Below, in pieces: positions 41,429-52,414 of a stretch of 64,000 bases of DNA (positions are counted from its first letter, which is position 1; every line of letters begins with the position of its first letter). The stretch covers positions 1 to 64,000 of the forward strand of contig BBDR01000015.1 in assembly GCA_001312405.1 (NCBI GenBank), written 5' to 3'. The notes beneath the pieces were generated by a model. The model made no database searches and was not told where the DNA came from. It was given only the letters and a program-made list of their open reading frames with translations. Source of the stretch: Clostridium sp. NkU-1. GTDB lineage: Bacteria > Bacillota_A > Clostridia > Lachnospirales > Lachnospiraceae. The position numbers were made by a program, and so were the translations under genes.

Positions 41429-44250
41429 ATGGCAAAACAGTATATCAAGATAAGAGGTGCTAATGAGCACAACTTAAAGAACATTTCCGTGGATATCCCA
41501 AGAAATGAGCTGGTTGTCTTAACCGGCCTCAGCGGTTCGGGAAAGTCTTCCCTGCTTTTGATACCATCTACGCCGAGGGGCAGAGACGCTATATGGAGTC
41601 TCTTTCCTCCTATGCCCGGCAGTTCTTAGGACAGATGGAAAAGCCGGATGTGGAGAGTATTGAAGGGCTGTCACCGGCTATTTCCATAGACCAGAAGTCT
41701 ACCAACCGCAACCCCCGTTCCACGGTGGGCACGGTTACTGAGATTTATGATTATATGAGGCTTTTATATGCAAGGATCGGCATTCCCCATTGTCCAAAGT
41801 GCGGGCGGGAAATCCGCAGGCAGACCATTGATCAGATGGTGGATCAGATCATGGAACTGCCGGAGCGGACAAAGATCCAGCTTTTGGCCCCTGTTGTCCG
41901 CGGACGGAAAGGGGAGCATGCAAAGGTTTTGGAGCATGCCCGGAGAAGTGGATACGTAAGGGTCCGCATTGACGGAAATCTTTATGAACTTTCCGAGGAA
42001 ATCAAGCTGGATAAGAATATCAAGCACACCATTGAGGTTGTGGTGGACCGTCTTGCGATCCGGGAAGGAATCGAAAAGCGTCTGACCGATTCCATTGAGA
42101 CGGTTATGGAGCTGGCAAGCGGTCTGATGACCGTGGATGTGGTGGATGGACAGCCCATTAATTTCAGCCAGAGCTTTTCCTGTCCGGACTGCGGCATCAG
42201 CATTGATGAGGTGGAGCCCAGAAGCTTTTCCTTTAACAATCCTTTCGGTGCCTGCCCGGATTGTTTTGGACTTGGATATAAGATGGAATTTGACGAGGAT
42301 CTGATGATCCGGATAAGAGCTTAAGCATTGACCAGGGAGCCATTGTGGTGCTGGGCTGGCAGTCCTGTACGGATAAGGGCAGCTATACCCGGGCTGTTTT
42401 GGAAGCCCTTGCGAAGGAATATAAATTCCGGCTGGATACGCCGTTTGAGGATTACCCTAAGGAAATTCATGACGTTCTCATTAATGGAACCAATGGAAAG
42501 GAAGTAAAGGTCCATTATAAAGGACAGAGGGGAGAGGGCATTTATGACGTGGCCTTTGAGGGGCTGGTTCAGAATGTTGCCCGGAGATACCGGGAGACTT
42601 ACTCCGAGTCCTCCAAGGCAGAATATGAATCCTTTATGCGGATCACTCCCTGTCCTTCCTGCGGGGGATGAGGCTGAAAAAAGAGTCTCTTGCTGTTACG
42701 GTGGGGGATAAGAACATTTACGAAGCAACCAATATGTCCATTGTTAAGTTCCGGAATTTTATGGACGAGATGGAACTGACCCCTATGCAGCACGCCATTG
42801 GAGACCAGATTTTAAAGGAAATACGGGCCAGGATTTCATTCCTCATTGATGTTGGACTTGACTATCTGACCCTCACCCGTGCTACAGGAACCCTGTCCGG
42901 CGGCGAAGCCCAGAGAATCCGTCTTGCGACCCAGATCGGTTCCGGCCTGGTAGGCGTGGCTTATATTCTGGACGAGCCAAGCATCGGCCTTCATCAGAGG
43001 GATAATGATAAATTACTAAAGACTTTTGCATCTGCGGGATTTGGGAAACAGCGTGATCGTGGTGGAGCATGACGAGGATACCATGATGGCAGCGGATTAC
43101 ATTGTGGATATCGGCCCGGGTGCCGGGGAACACGGTGGAAATGTGGTGGCTACGGGGAATGCCAGGCAGATCATGAAGAATAAGAATTCCATTACAGGCG
43201 CTTATTTAAGCGGACGGATTAAAATTCCGGTTCCAAAGGAGAGAAGGCAGCCTGCCGGTTATCTGACTGTTAAGGGTGCAGCAGAGAACAATTTAAAAAA
43301 CATTGACGTGACCTTTCCTCTGGGAGTCATGACCTGTGTAACTGGTGTATCCGGTTCTGGAAAGAGCTCTCTGGTCAACGAGATCCTTTACAAATCTCTG
43401 GCGAGAAAATTGAACCGTGCCAGGATCATTCCGGGAAAACATAAGGCAATTGAGGGAACAGAGCAGCTGGATAAGATCATTGCCATCGATCAGTCCCCGA
43501 TTGGGCGGACACCAAGGTCCAATCCGGCAACCTACACGGGAGTATTTGATTTAATCCGTGACTTATTTGCTTCCACTCCTGACGCAAAGGCAAAGGGATA
43601 TTCCAAGGGACGTTTCAGCTTTAATGTAAAAGGCGGACGCTGCGAAGCCTGCAGCGGCGACGGAATCATTAAGATCGAGATGCATTTCCTTCCCGATGTT
43701 TTTGTTCCCTGTGAAGTCTGTGGCGGAAAACGGTATAACCGTGAGACACTGGATGTAAAATACAAGGGAAAAAAATATTTATGACGTCCTGAATATGACA
43801 GTAGAAGAAGCGTTGAAATTTTTTTGAAAATGTTCCTTCCATTGCAAGGAAGATTTCCACTCTCAATGATGTGGGACTTTCCTATATCAGGCTGGGACAG
43901 CGTCTACGGAGCTTTCGGGCGGAGAAGCCCAGAGAATCAAGCTGGCTACGGAGCTGAGCAAGCGGGGAACAGGAAAGACTATTTACATTCTGGACGAGCC
44001 TACGACCGGTCTTCACTTTGCGGATGTCCATAAGCTGATCGAGATTTTACGTAAGCTGTCGGAAGGCGGCAATACGGTGGTTGTTATTGAACACAACCTG
44101 GATGTGATCAAGACTGCAGATTACCTCATTGACATCGGACCGGAGGGCGGCGAAAAGGGCGGTACCATAATCGCCCAGGGCACGCCGGAAGAGGTGGCGG
44201 AATGCCCTTCTTCATACACAGGATATTATGTGAAAAGATATTTAGAATAG
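41429..44250 (+). CDS. uvrA: Excinuclease ABC subunit A (at least seven frameshifts)
   Basis: DNA-damage recognition ATPase of nucleotide excision repair, ~940 aa after repair. ATG 41429 behind ACAGGAG. First head Walker [10 protein letters not shown], zinc modules CPKCGREI and [16 protein letters not shown], signature [13 protein letters not shown], second Walker [11 protein letters not shown], third zinc module around CEACSGDG and CEVCGG, and Walker [13 protein letters not shown]. Frame breaks near 41554, 42307, 42665, 43022, 43772, 43818 and 43907, all +/-1 and mostly in homopolymers. The motifs are complete, so the gene is surely functional in the cell. Confidence 0.95.
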
Positions 44251-44307
44251 GCTTTTTTGGCTGAATGAGATAAGGTTGAGAAGAATATCTTCTGGCTTTG
44301 AATTTAT

Positions 44308-44343
44308 GAATCAAGTGGATGTGTAAGCATATCTGCTTGATTC
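44308..44343 (+). repeat. Hairpin related to the 46-nt repeat (copy E, degenerate)
   Basis: GAATCAAG...CTTGATTC encloses GGATGTGTAAGCATATCTG. Size and the TCAAGT/CTTGA ends resemble the right part of copies A and B, but the TTTAACC start is absent. May also terminate uvrA. Confidence 0.45.
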
Positions 44344-44405
44344 ATTCATTTATAAAAATTAAAAAGAGTTGGGAAAACAGGGCAGGGAAGATTTCAAGAA
44401 AATAC

Positions 44406-44434
44406 TTGTCAAGCAAGTGGAAGTAGAATATAAT
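44406..44434 (+). promoter_or_regulatory. guaA promoter
   Basis: TTGTCA and TATAAT with a 17-nt spacer, 46 nt upstream of the GTG start. No purine riboswitch is recognisable in the short leader. Confidence 0.7.
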
Positions 44435-44479
44435 GTAACCCAAAGCTTTATTGTTGAAGACTATATTAGGAGGAATACC

Positions 44480-46021
44480 GTGGAGAGAGAAATGATTATC
44501 GTTCTGGATTTCGGTGGACAATACAACCAGTTGATTGCCAGAAGGGTCAGAGAATGCAATGTTTACTGTGAGGTTCATCCCCACACACTGTCACTGGACA
44601 AGATCAAAGAAATGAATCCGAAAGGAATCATTTTTACTGGTGGTCCAAACAGCGTATATAAGGAGGAATCTCCCCGCTGTACGAAGGAAATCTTTGAAAT
44701 GGGAATACCGATTCTGGGAATCTGCTACGGTTCTCAGTTAATGGCATATATGCTGGGCGGCAAGGTTGCCACAGCGCCTGTCAGTGAATACGGCAAGACA
44801 GAAGTTGACATAGAGGCTGACAGTAAAATTTTAGAAAATGTAAGCTCCAAAACGGTCTGCTGGATGAGCCATACGGATTATGTAGAGAAAGCGCCGGAAG
44901 GGTTCCATGTTACAGCTCATACTCCGGCGTGCCCAGTTGCTGGTATGGAATGCGAGGAGCGCGGCCTTTATGCCGTACAGTTCCATCCTGAGGTTATGCA
45001 TACCCAGGAGGGCACCAAGATGCTTTCCAATTTTGTTTATAATGTCTGCAAGTGCTCCGGTGACTGGAAGATGGACTCCTTTGTGGAGGCTTCCATTGCG
45101 GCCATCAGGGAAAAGGTTGGAGACGGCAAGGTGCTTTGCGCCTTATCCGGCGGTGTAGACTCCTCCGTAGCTGCAGTTATGCTGGCAAAGGCTGTCGGAA
45201 AACAGCTTACCTGTGTATTTGTTGATCACGGCCTTCTTCGTAAGAACGAGGGAGATGAGGTTGAGGCTGTATTTGGGCCGGAGGGACCTTATGATTTGAA
45301 TTTTATCCGCGTAAATGCCCAGGACCGCTTTTATGGCAAGCTGGCAGGAGTGGAAGATCCTGAGAGAAAGCGCAAGATCATTGGCGAGGAGTTTATCCGT
45401 GTGTTTGAGGATGAGGCTAAGAAGATCGGAACAGTGGATTTCTTTGTACAGGGAACCATTTATCCTGACGTGATCGAGTCCGGTCTTGGTAAGTCTGCTG
45501 TGATCAAGTCCCATCACAATGTGGGAGGACTTCCTGAGCATGTGGATTTTAAAGAAATTATTGAGCCTTTGAGGCTGCTGTTTAAGGATGAAGTGAGAAA
45601 GGCAGGCCTGGAGCTTGGTATTCCGGAATATTTGGTTTACCGTCAGCCATTCCCAGGTCCGGGACTTGGCGTCCGGATCATCGGTGCAATTACCCCTGAG
45701 AAGGTGAGAATCGTTCAGGAGGCAGATGCGATCTATAGAGAAGAGATTGCTAAAGCTGGTGTTGATAAGGGACTTGGACAGTACTTTGCAGCATTGACTA
45801 ATATGCGTTCAGTTGGCTGCATGGGAGATGAGAGAACCTATGATTATGCCATCGCACTGAGAGCAGTGCTAACTTCTGACTTTATGACGGCTGAATCTGC
45901 GGAACTGCCTTGGGAGGTTTTAGGGACAGTGACCAGAAGAATTGTGAATGAAGTGAAGGGCGTGAACCGGGTGCTTTATGATTGTACGGGGAAACCGCCG
46001 GCTACGATTGAATTTGAGTAA
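44480..46021 (+). CDS. guaA: GMP synthase (glutamine-hydrolysing)
   Basis: Converts XMP to GMP using glutamine and ATP. 513 aa, intact. I choose the GTG at 44480, which sits 6 nt after AGGAGG, over the ATG at 44492; the longer ORF to 44369 has no site and crosses the promoter. The N-terminal class I amidotransferase has Cys in GICYGSQ and His-x-Glu in QFHPEV. The ATP-pyrophosphatase P-loop is LSGGVDSSV, and the C-terminal dimer domain contains [10 protein letters not shown] and ends PATIEFE. Confidence 0.96.
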   Translation: MEREMIIVLDFGGQYNQLIARRVRECNVYCEVHPHTLSLDKIKEMNPKGIIFTGGPNSVYKEESPRCTKEIFEMGIPILGICYGSQLMAYMLGGKVATAPVSEYGKTEVDIEADSKILENVSSKTVCWMSHTDYVEKAPEGFHVTAHTPACPVAGMECEERGLYAVQFHPEVMHTQEGTKMLSNFVYNVCKCSGDWKMDSFVEASIAAIREKVGDGKVLCALSGGVDSSVAAVMLAKAVGKQLTCVFVDHGLLRKNEGDEVEAVFGPEGPYDLNFIRVNAQDRFYGKLAGVEDPERKRKIIGEEFIRVFEDEAKKIGTVDFFVQGTIYPDVIESGLGKSAVIKSHHNVGGLPEHVDFKEIIEPLRLLFKDEVRKAGLELGIPEYLVYRQPFPGPGLGVRIIGAITPEKVRIVQEADAIYREEIAKAGVDKGLGQYFAALTNMRSVGCMGDERTYDYAIALRAVLTSDFMTAESAELPWEVLGTVTRRIVNEVKGVNRVLYDCTGKPPATIEFE

Positions 46022-46026
46022 ACTAT

Positions 46027-46070
46027 AAAGAGTCAGAAATCCTTGTAAATTCAAGGATTTCTGACTCTTT
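46027..46070 (+). terminator. Intrinsic terminator of guaA
   Basis: Arms AAAGAGTCAGAAATCCTTG and CAAGGATTTCTGACTCTTT (19 pairs, 6-nt loop). It begins 5 nt after the guaA stop and would also act on the convergent strand. Confidence 0.9.
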
Positions 46071-46131
46071 ATGAATAGAGGCGATTCCGGTGTTTCTTTT
46101 TTTTACTTTGGATCTAAAGCGGCTCTGTTTT

Positions 46132-47012
46132 TTATTTGAGAGTTTTATCGTGAAAGTAATATTGCAATGCTTTCATAATATATTCGGAAGCACCGGCTCC
46201 ATATTTTTTATCAGTGATTTCCCTGACAGTATCATGGGAATAGCTTTCTATTACCATATCCCAGAAGCCATCACCCATATCTATCCCTAAATTGTTTTCG
46301 CTGTAAAACTCCATTATTTCGTGAACAGTATCCTGAATTTCTCTAGAAGCAGCATCTTTCGTTAAATCAGAAGTTAAATTCATGTATAAATCATTGCTTT
46401 TCTGCAATAGTTCGTCCTTATTTTTGGCGAGTTCTTTTGATTGTTCCATTAAATCCGAAAAATGTTCCAGATTGTATTTCATGGCTTCTGTATATTTTTC
46501 AATACTTCCAAATTGTTTAATGGCAAGTTTGGCTACGTTGGATTCATCATCTTTAATTTTTTTGTATAAGCTGATTGAAGTTTTCGATGCTGCCCCAATG
46601 CTTTATAACATCGTCTTCCTTTTGATTTTTGAATTGCTCCAATGCTTCGATATATTCATTTAGGTCAAATTCTTTAAAACTCATGCACTGTTCTCCTTTT
46701 TCTAATCGATCCAGAAGCTCAATAAGTTTGTCTATGCGATCACGTTTTAAACAGAGTAACTTCTTTTGCTTCTTAAAAGCTTCCATTTTATCAAATTCTG
46801 GTTTTTGCAGTATTTCATTAATTTCTTTCAGTTTAAAATCCAGTTCTTTAAAAAAATAAAATTTGCTGCAGCTTTTGCAAGACTTCATCGCTGTATAAGC
46901 GATAACCAGATGGTGTTAATTCACTTGGTTTTAAAAGACCAATTTCATCATAGTATTGCAGCGTGCGTGTGCTGATACCTGTTAATTCAGCAACCTGGCT
47001 TATAGTTTTCAT
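46132..47012 (-). CDS. MerR-family regulator, TipA type (two frameshifts)
   Basis: ~291 aa from ATG 47012 (MKTISQVAELTGISTRTLQYYDE). N-terminal MerR winged helix (1-70), then a coiled-coil dimerisation helix (~75-115) and a C-terminal TipAS antibiotic-binding-type domain (~140-290, DMGDGFWDMVIESYS). The frame breaks near 46852 (seven A; QQILFFKELDFKL) and near 46556 (seven T; LIQKIKDDESNVAK). TipAS proteins bind diverse drugs and activate their own and efflux promoters. A MerR-type promoter lies just upstream. Confidence 0.88.
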
Positions 47013-47095
47013 GATTATCAGCCCCTTTAACTTGAATAATTGAGAGAACAATTCAGATATTTGCCGGCGAATATTCTGTTTCGTTCCATGACTAA

Positions 47096-47126
47096 ATGGT
47101 ACACTATCACGTTACGTAGTAGTCAA
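47096..47126 (-). promoter_or_regulatory. MerR-type promoter with 19-bp spacer
   Basis: On the minus strand TTGACT and TACCAT are 19 nt apart, with the dyad CTACGTAACGTGATAG centred in the spacer. This is the distorted-spacer layout that MerR/TipA regulators activate by untwisting. It is placed 84 nt before the TipA-like gene, so autoactivation is expected. Confidence 0.75.
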
Positions 47127-47468
47127 GTCTTTTCTGCATATTTTAATGTATTATTTTTGGGATGTAGTTTAACAGTAATTTACTTTGTCCTCAGACCCAA
47201 TTTTAGAGATCGGATCAGAAATGGAACGATAAAGATTCTTTTAGTATTTCCATTAAATCATCACATTTGTATTGTAAAAACGGTCATTGATATAGTAAAG
47301 TAGAATCTGCAACCACCAGTTGACAAATTATATAGCGCACTTGGTAGTTGTCAACCGTTGAAAATGCTATAATGCAGACAGTCATATATCACCAGGTGAA
47401 CGCAGATATTTATTACAGTGCATTTGAAGATGGAATGACATAAATAAATTTTGAAAGGAAGGTGCATT
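47127..47468. other. Divergent region upstream of the XRE-membrane protein gene
   Basis: AT-rich, no gene supported. Contains the inverted repeat TTGACAA (47320) / TTGTCAA (47348), 28 nt centre to centre, and a TATAAT at 47369 that probably belongs to the XRE gene promoter. Confidence 0.5.
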
Positions 47469-48469
47469 GTGATATTAGCAGAAAAAATTATTGCATTGCG
47501 TAAGAAGGCCGGATGGTCCCAGGAGGAACTGGCTTACCAGATGGGCGTATCAAGGCAGTCCGTATCCAAGTGGGAGTCCGGAACTTCAATTCCTGATTTA
47601 GAACGAATTTTAAAACTTAGTCAGGTATTTGATGTCAGCACGGATTATTTATTAAAGGAAGAGATGGAGACAGCCCCGGCATCTATTACCATGGAATCTG
47701 ATTGCGATGAGGTACAAAAGACGGTTACTCTGGAAATGGCCAATCATTTCATAGAGACCAAGATCCGCGGAGCGAAAAAAAGTGGCATCAGGGATAGCGG
47801 CTTATATTTTGTCTCCTGTCGTGCTGATTTTTCTGGGAGGATTATCAGAATTAAAGGATGTAAATATCAGTGAAAACATGGCAGGAGGATTTGGGGTGGC
47901 CATATTGCTTCTGATTGTTGGTATTGCCACAGTGTTTTTTTGTAATGCATGGAATGAAAATGGAATCTTACCAATATTTAGAGAAAGAAGTTTTTCGTCT
48001 GGAATATGGAGTGGAAGGGATAGTACGGAAAAGGATGGCAGAGTATGAAGGAACCTATAGAATCTGTAATGTGGCAGGTGTTTTCCTATGTATTATCTGT
48101 GCTTTGCCATTGATGACAGCGATTGCGTTAAGCAGTTCAAGCCTTGTCTATGTAATGTGCGTTGATTTCCTGCTGATCATAGTAGCCTGTGCTGTATTTT
48201 TGTTCGTAATAGCAGGAGAGAAAAAAAAGGCTGTTTTCAGATGCTGCTGCAGGAGGGGGATTATACGGCAGAGAAAAAAACTGGAAAAGAAGCGGACAGA
48301 ACACCTGCATGCAATCTATTGGTGTACCATTACCGCAGTGTACCTTGGCATCAGTTTTTATACGGGAAATTGGAGCAGGACATGGATCATCTGGCCTTGT
48401 GCAGGAATCATGTATGGGGCAGTGCGGGCGTCAGCTGCTGCTTTGAAAGGTAAGAAAATGCATAATTAA
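47469..48469 (+). CDS. XRE-family HTH protein with C-terminal membrane domain (several frameshifts)
   Basis: GTG 47469 ([21 protein letters not shown]) after GAAAGGAAGG. N-terminal HTH_3 (residues 3-58, with [14 protein letters not shown]), a linker, then about five hydrophobic segments ([65 protein letters not shown]) and the family end [15 protein letters not shown]. The frame breaks near 47776 and 47934 (seven-base runs), and two compensating shifts lie near 48218 and 48278. About 333 aa. Such proteins are common in Firmicutes; function unknown. Confidence 0.82.
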
Positions 48470-48540
48470 CCGAGTGAATTATGTTTCAGGTAAATCTACA
48501 TCCCAACAGCTTTTGTATTTAAATATCTAAAACAACTATT

Positions 48541-48643
48541 AAAAATCCAGACCCTTCCTGTTTGATGTGTCCCCAAAAAGTCAGACCTAAAAAATCTAAC
48601 GATTGGAGGTCACATCAATTATAAGAATAGGGTCTGGATTTTT
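48541..48643. terminator. Nested inverted repeats between convergent genes (terminator-like, possible IS-end remnant)
   Basis: Outer perfect 15-bp arms AAAAATCCAGACCCT / AGGGTCTGGATTTTT, with poly-A and poly-T outside. The 73-nt interior has a second pair, TTGATGTG / CACATCAA, around TCCCCAAAAAGTCAGACC and GGAGGT. The interior resembles an IS3-type terminus followed by a transposase ribosome-binding site, without any transposase. The outer hairpin can terminate both flanking operons. Confidence 0.6.
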
Positions 48644-48653
48644 ATGAAGAATA

Positions 48654-49771
48654 TTATCGTGCGAAAAGCGTGATGTAGTTACGCATAATGGCATACCGTC
48701 CTTCTGGCGTCAATTTTACCAAACCACCGGATAGCTGAACACAGTCCTCCCGTTCTAAAGATCTGATGATTATCGAAGTAAACTCACCAGTCCAGTGCAG
48801 ATGCGTCTTTATGGTATCAACGCCTGCTTCCGCATTTTCTTCTGCACTGTTCTCATGATTAGAAAGGTGAAAAAGCAGCGTCGCTTTAGCAAACTCCAGT
48901 CTCTGATTCCTCCGTCTGAGAAGTGAACGGATCAGTCCTCTGCGAGGTGCAAAAATAAACACAAGGAAGAAGACCAATCCAGTTATCACAGCCATGCTGC
49001 CTGCAATGGAAACATCCAGCAGTGCTGCCGCCTGATACCCCAGAATTCCGTTGACTGCTCCAATGATCCCGCTTAAAATCAGCATCCATTTTAAATCGTC
49101 TGTCAGCAGATAAGCCGTCACTGGAGGGCCGATCATAAAGCTACCACCAGCACAGATCCTACTGCCTGAAATGCCCCGACTGTGGTAAGGGATACCAGTG
49201 TCATCAGCCCGTAATGCACCAATGCAGGGGAAAAGCCCAGCACAGCGGCCAGCATGGGATCAAAGGTCGCTATCTTTAGTTCTTTAAAGAAAATGATAAT
49301 CGCCGCCAGATTGATCAGCAGCAGAACCCCTGTTGTATAAATGGCTTTTGCCCCCATATCCACGCCGCCTATGACCATACGGTCAAAAGGAGCAAAAGCC
49401 AGCTCTCCCAATAGTACCGAGTCAGTATCCAGGTGAACCGAGCCGGCATAACGTGTAATCAGGATAATGGCTATGGAAAAGAGCAGGGGGAACACCACGC
49501 CGATGGCGGCATCCTCCGCCAGCAGCCGTGTCCGGCTCAGCAGCTCCGTCAGCCACACAGTCACCACTCCCATCAGTGCGGCACCCATAATCAGCAAAGG
49601 CGAGGAAAGATCGTGGGTGACGAAAAATGTGAGCACAATTCCCAATAGAATCGTATGGGTAATGGAATCCGACATCATTGACATTTTACGAAGTACCAGA
49701 AATGTTCCGGGGAGAGCACAGGCCACAGCTACAATAACGGCTATGATTTGAATTTCAATTTGCGGTGCCAT
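48654..49771 (-). CDS. mntD: Metal ABC transporter permease with C-terminal winged-helix-like extension (MntD-like; frameshifted)
   Basis: ABC-3 family permease, ~372 aa. ATG 49771 (MAPQIEIQIIAVIVAVACALPG) behind GGAGGTGTATCGG. Eight or nine helices include the family region RKMSMMSDSITHTILLGIV. The frame breaks near 49135, where GCTTTATG lacks one base (VVALMIGPPVTAYLL). After the last helix (VFIFAPRRGLIRSLL) a ~100-residue soluble tail follows, with LEREDCVQLSGGLVKLTPEGRYAIMRNY, which looks like a DtxR-type winged helix. Last gene of the mnt operon. Confidence 0.85.
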
Positions 49772-50683
49772 CCGATACACCTCCTTCCAGCTTATATAAA
49801 ACCTTGTTTTTTCTGCGTTGATATACTCTGTGCAAAACACCGCGCCCAGGAGCGAACAGAATGCTGATGATCACGATGACGCTAACACAAACCACGATAG
49901 CCGGGCCTGTGGGCAGCTTTGGAACGAGAGAACTGGCTGCCGTTCCTGAGATGCCGGATACGGCTCCGAAAAGTGCTGAGAGCGTCACCATGACCCATAG
50001 CTTATTGGTCCACTGGCGTGCGGCAACCGCAGGAGTAATCAGCATGGCGCTCATGAGGATAACGCCCACCGTCTGCAATCCGATAATGATTGCCAGCACG
50101 ACCATAAATGACAGCAGGAGATTTAGTTTCTTTGGGGAAAAGCCAAGGCTCTGGCAAAGTCGCTGTCAAAAGTGAAAAGCTTAAATTCCTTCCAGAACAG
50201 CAGCACCAGTACAAGCAATATAAGGCCGCAAATTACCATCAGAATGATATCCCGCTGTAAAAGCGTGGACGCCTGCCCGAAGATAAAGCGTTTAAGCCCA
50301 GCCTGATTGGAGTTTGGAATCTTCTGTACGTAGGTAAGCAGCACCAGGCCCAATCCAAAGAAAACGGACATTACCAGAGCCAGAGCACTGTCAAATTTTA
50401 CGCGGGTATGACGCACAATACTGACAATGAACAGCGTTGCCAGCAAACCGGAAATAAGGGCGCCCAGCAGGAGAATTTCTGTATTTTTACTGCCTGACAG
50501 AACAAAGGCCATCACTACTCCGGGGAGGGCAGCGTGGGATACTCCGTCTCCCAGAAGGCTCTGCCTGCGAAGCACTGCAAAGCTGCCGAGTACTCCGCTG
50601 ATCAGGCCTAGGAGGGCGGAACCAAGAGCCACTGTCTGGAATGTATAATCGGAAAATAATGAGATAATATTGTTAAACATCAC
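49755..50683 (-). CDS. mntC: Metal ABC transporter permease (MntC-like; frameshifted)
   Basis: ABC-3 permease of ~309 aa with eight to nine helices and the signature region RRQSLLGDGVSHAALPGVV. The frame breaks near 50142, where one G is missing (RALGFSPKKLNLLLSF). The C-terminus is RRKNKVLYKLEGGVSDGTAN. Overlaps the ATPase by 4 nt upstream and the second permease by 17 nt downstream, so all are co-translated. Confidence 0.9.
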
Positions 50684-51432
50684 ATCACACCCCTTAACAG
50701 CGCACCAGAGCTGTGGTAGGTCTTTTTCAAATTGTCTTCGTGGAATACTTCCTCCACAGGCCCACAGGCAACCACGCGCAGATTGATCAGGGTAACCCAG
50801 TCGAAATAATCAGGTACCGTCTGCAGATCGTGATGGACGACCACCACGGTTTTATTCTGTTCCTTCAGCTCTTTTAACAGTGCTACGATAGCCCGTTCCG
50901 TCTGAGCGTCTACCCCCTTGAAGGGTTCATCCATAAAATAGACTTCTGCTTCCTGTGCCAGGGCGCGGGCCAGGAAAACCCGTTGCTGTTGGCCGCCGGA
51001 GAGCTGGCTGATCTGACGGGAAGCATACTCCTGCATGCCCACCTTTGCCAGCATTTGTTTCGTCAGTTCTACATCCGATTTACTTGGGCGGCGGATCCAG
51101 CCTAACTTGCCGTAGCAGCCCATCAGCACCACATCCTGTACCGTGGCCGGAAAATCCCAGTCCACGCTGCCGCTTTGAGGTACATAGCCGATGCGGTTTT
51201 TCAAGGTACGTATATCTTCATTCCCGTCCAGAAACCGGACGGCTCCGGTGACAGGCTTTAAGAGCCCCAACATAGCTTTGATTAAGGTGGTTTTACCGGC
51301 CCCGTTTGGACCGACCACCGCCATCAGCTTTCCCTTTGGGATTTTTAAGTCAATATCCCAAAGGACAGGCTTGGCGTCATAGGCTACGGTTAAATCTTCT
51401 ACCTCCACCGCATAGTTTTGTTGTTTTTCCAT
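50680..51432 (-). CDS. mntB: Metal ABC transporter ATPase (MntB-like)
   Basis: 250 aa, intact. ATG 51432 follows AGGAGGAAATCAT, better than the in-frame start at 51450. Walker A GPNGAGKTT, Q-loop VPQSGSVDWDFP, signature QLSGGQQQRVFLARAL, Walker B VYFMDEPFKGVD, H-loop VVHHDLQT. The VDWDFP and FKGVD patches are typical of Mn/Zn/Fe (TroB/MntB) ATPases. Confidence 0.94.
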   Translation of the reverse strand: MEKQQNYAVEVEDLTVAYDAKPVLWDIDLKIPKGKLMAVVGPNGAGKTTLIKAMLGLLKPVTGAVRFLDGNEDIRTLKNRIGYVPQSGSVDWDFPATVQDVVLMGCYGKLGWIRRPSKSDVELTKQMLAKVGMQEYASRQISQLSGGQQQRVFLARALAQEAEVYFMDEPFKGVDAQTERAIVALLKELKEQNKTVVVVHHDLQTVPDYFDWVTLINLRVVACGPVEEVFHEDNLKKTYHSSGALLRGVM

Positions 51433-51446
51433 ATGATTTCCTCCTG

Positions 51447-52386
51447 TCACTTTAAGGCATCCACAATTGTGTCAATATTTGCTTTAACGGTCAGGACATA
51501 AGTATCGGCTTCAGACTCGGCATCGCCTAGGGAGTCAGAATAAAGTTCCCCGCCGATGGAAACATCAAAGCCCTTCGCTTTTACCGCAGCCTGCAGCGCT
51601 TCAATGGTTTTTGGCGGTACGGAAGATTCTACGAAAATCGCCTTGATCTGCCGTTCCACAATAAAATTGGCCAGATCACTGACATCGGCTGTACCTGCTT
51701 CCGCATCGGTGCTGATGCCCTGCAGGCCCCGTACCTCAAATCCGTAGGCTTTGCCAAAGTATTGAAATGCATCGTGAGCGGTCACCAGTACGCGCTGTGA
51801 CTCCGGCAGCTCAGCAGCCCTGCCGCGAATGTACGTATCCGTCTCATCAAGTTCTTTTAAGTAGGCGTCCAGATTTGCTTCATAATCTGCTTTTCCAGCG
51901 GGATCGGCTTCTGCTAATCCTTTTGCAACGGTTTTAGCTGCATCCTTCCATAGGGAAACATCGAACCAGATATGAGGATCGTGGATGGAATTGTCATTCT
52001 CCCATGCAAGAAGCATGGATTCGTCTAAGCCCTTTTCAATGCAGATGACTGCAGGTCCCTGACTGGATAGATTTTCAAATATTTCCCCCATTTTTCCTTC
52101 CAGATGCAGGCCGTTATATACCACCACATCTGCTTTCTGCATCAGGGAAACATCTCCGGCACTGGCCTGATACAGGTGTGGGTCAATACCTGGCCCCATA
52201 AGGCCGTTTACTGTAACCCGTTCTCCGCCTATGACTGCAGTCAGATCAGCCAGCATGGTGGTGGTGGCTACAATATTTAATTTATCTTTTGAAGAGTCTG
52301 TGTTTACCGGCGGAGCAGAGCAGCCCGTAAGCAATAATGTGAAACTCAGGATCGTGCCAAGAAGGCCTTTGGTTTTTTTGATTCAT
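51447..52386 (-). CDS. mntA: Manganese/zinc ABC transporter substrate-binding lipoprotein (MntA/TroA-like; frameshift in signal peptide)
   Basis: Cluster A-I metal receptor, ~313 aa. ATG 52386 behind AGGAGGTTTCCC. The signal MNQKTKGLLGTILSFTLLLTGC has one extra A near 52376 (seven for six). Metal ligands are suggested by His in GIDPHLYQ and DPHIWFD, Glu in IFVESSVPP and Asp in GELYSDSLG. There is no His-rich loop of the ZnuA kind. With mntR directly upstream, manganese is the likelier substrate. Confidence 0.9.
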
Positions 52387-52414
52387 GGGAAACCTCCTAA
52401 AAATATATTTGGTG

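Noticed and set aside
44369..44479. Extended N-terminus of GuaA
   Set aside because: It would overlap the -35/-10 promoter; GTG at 44480 has the ideal AGGAGG.
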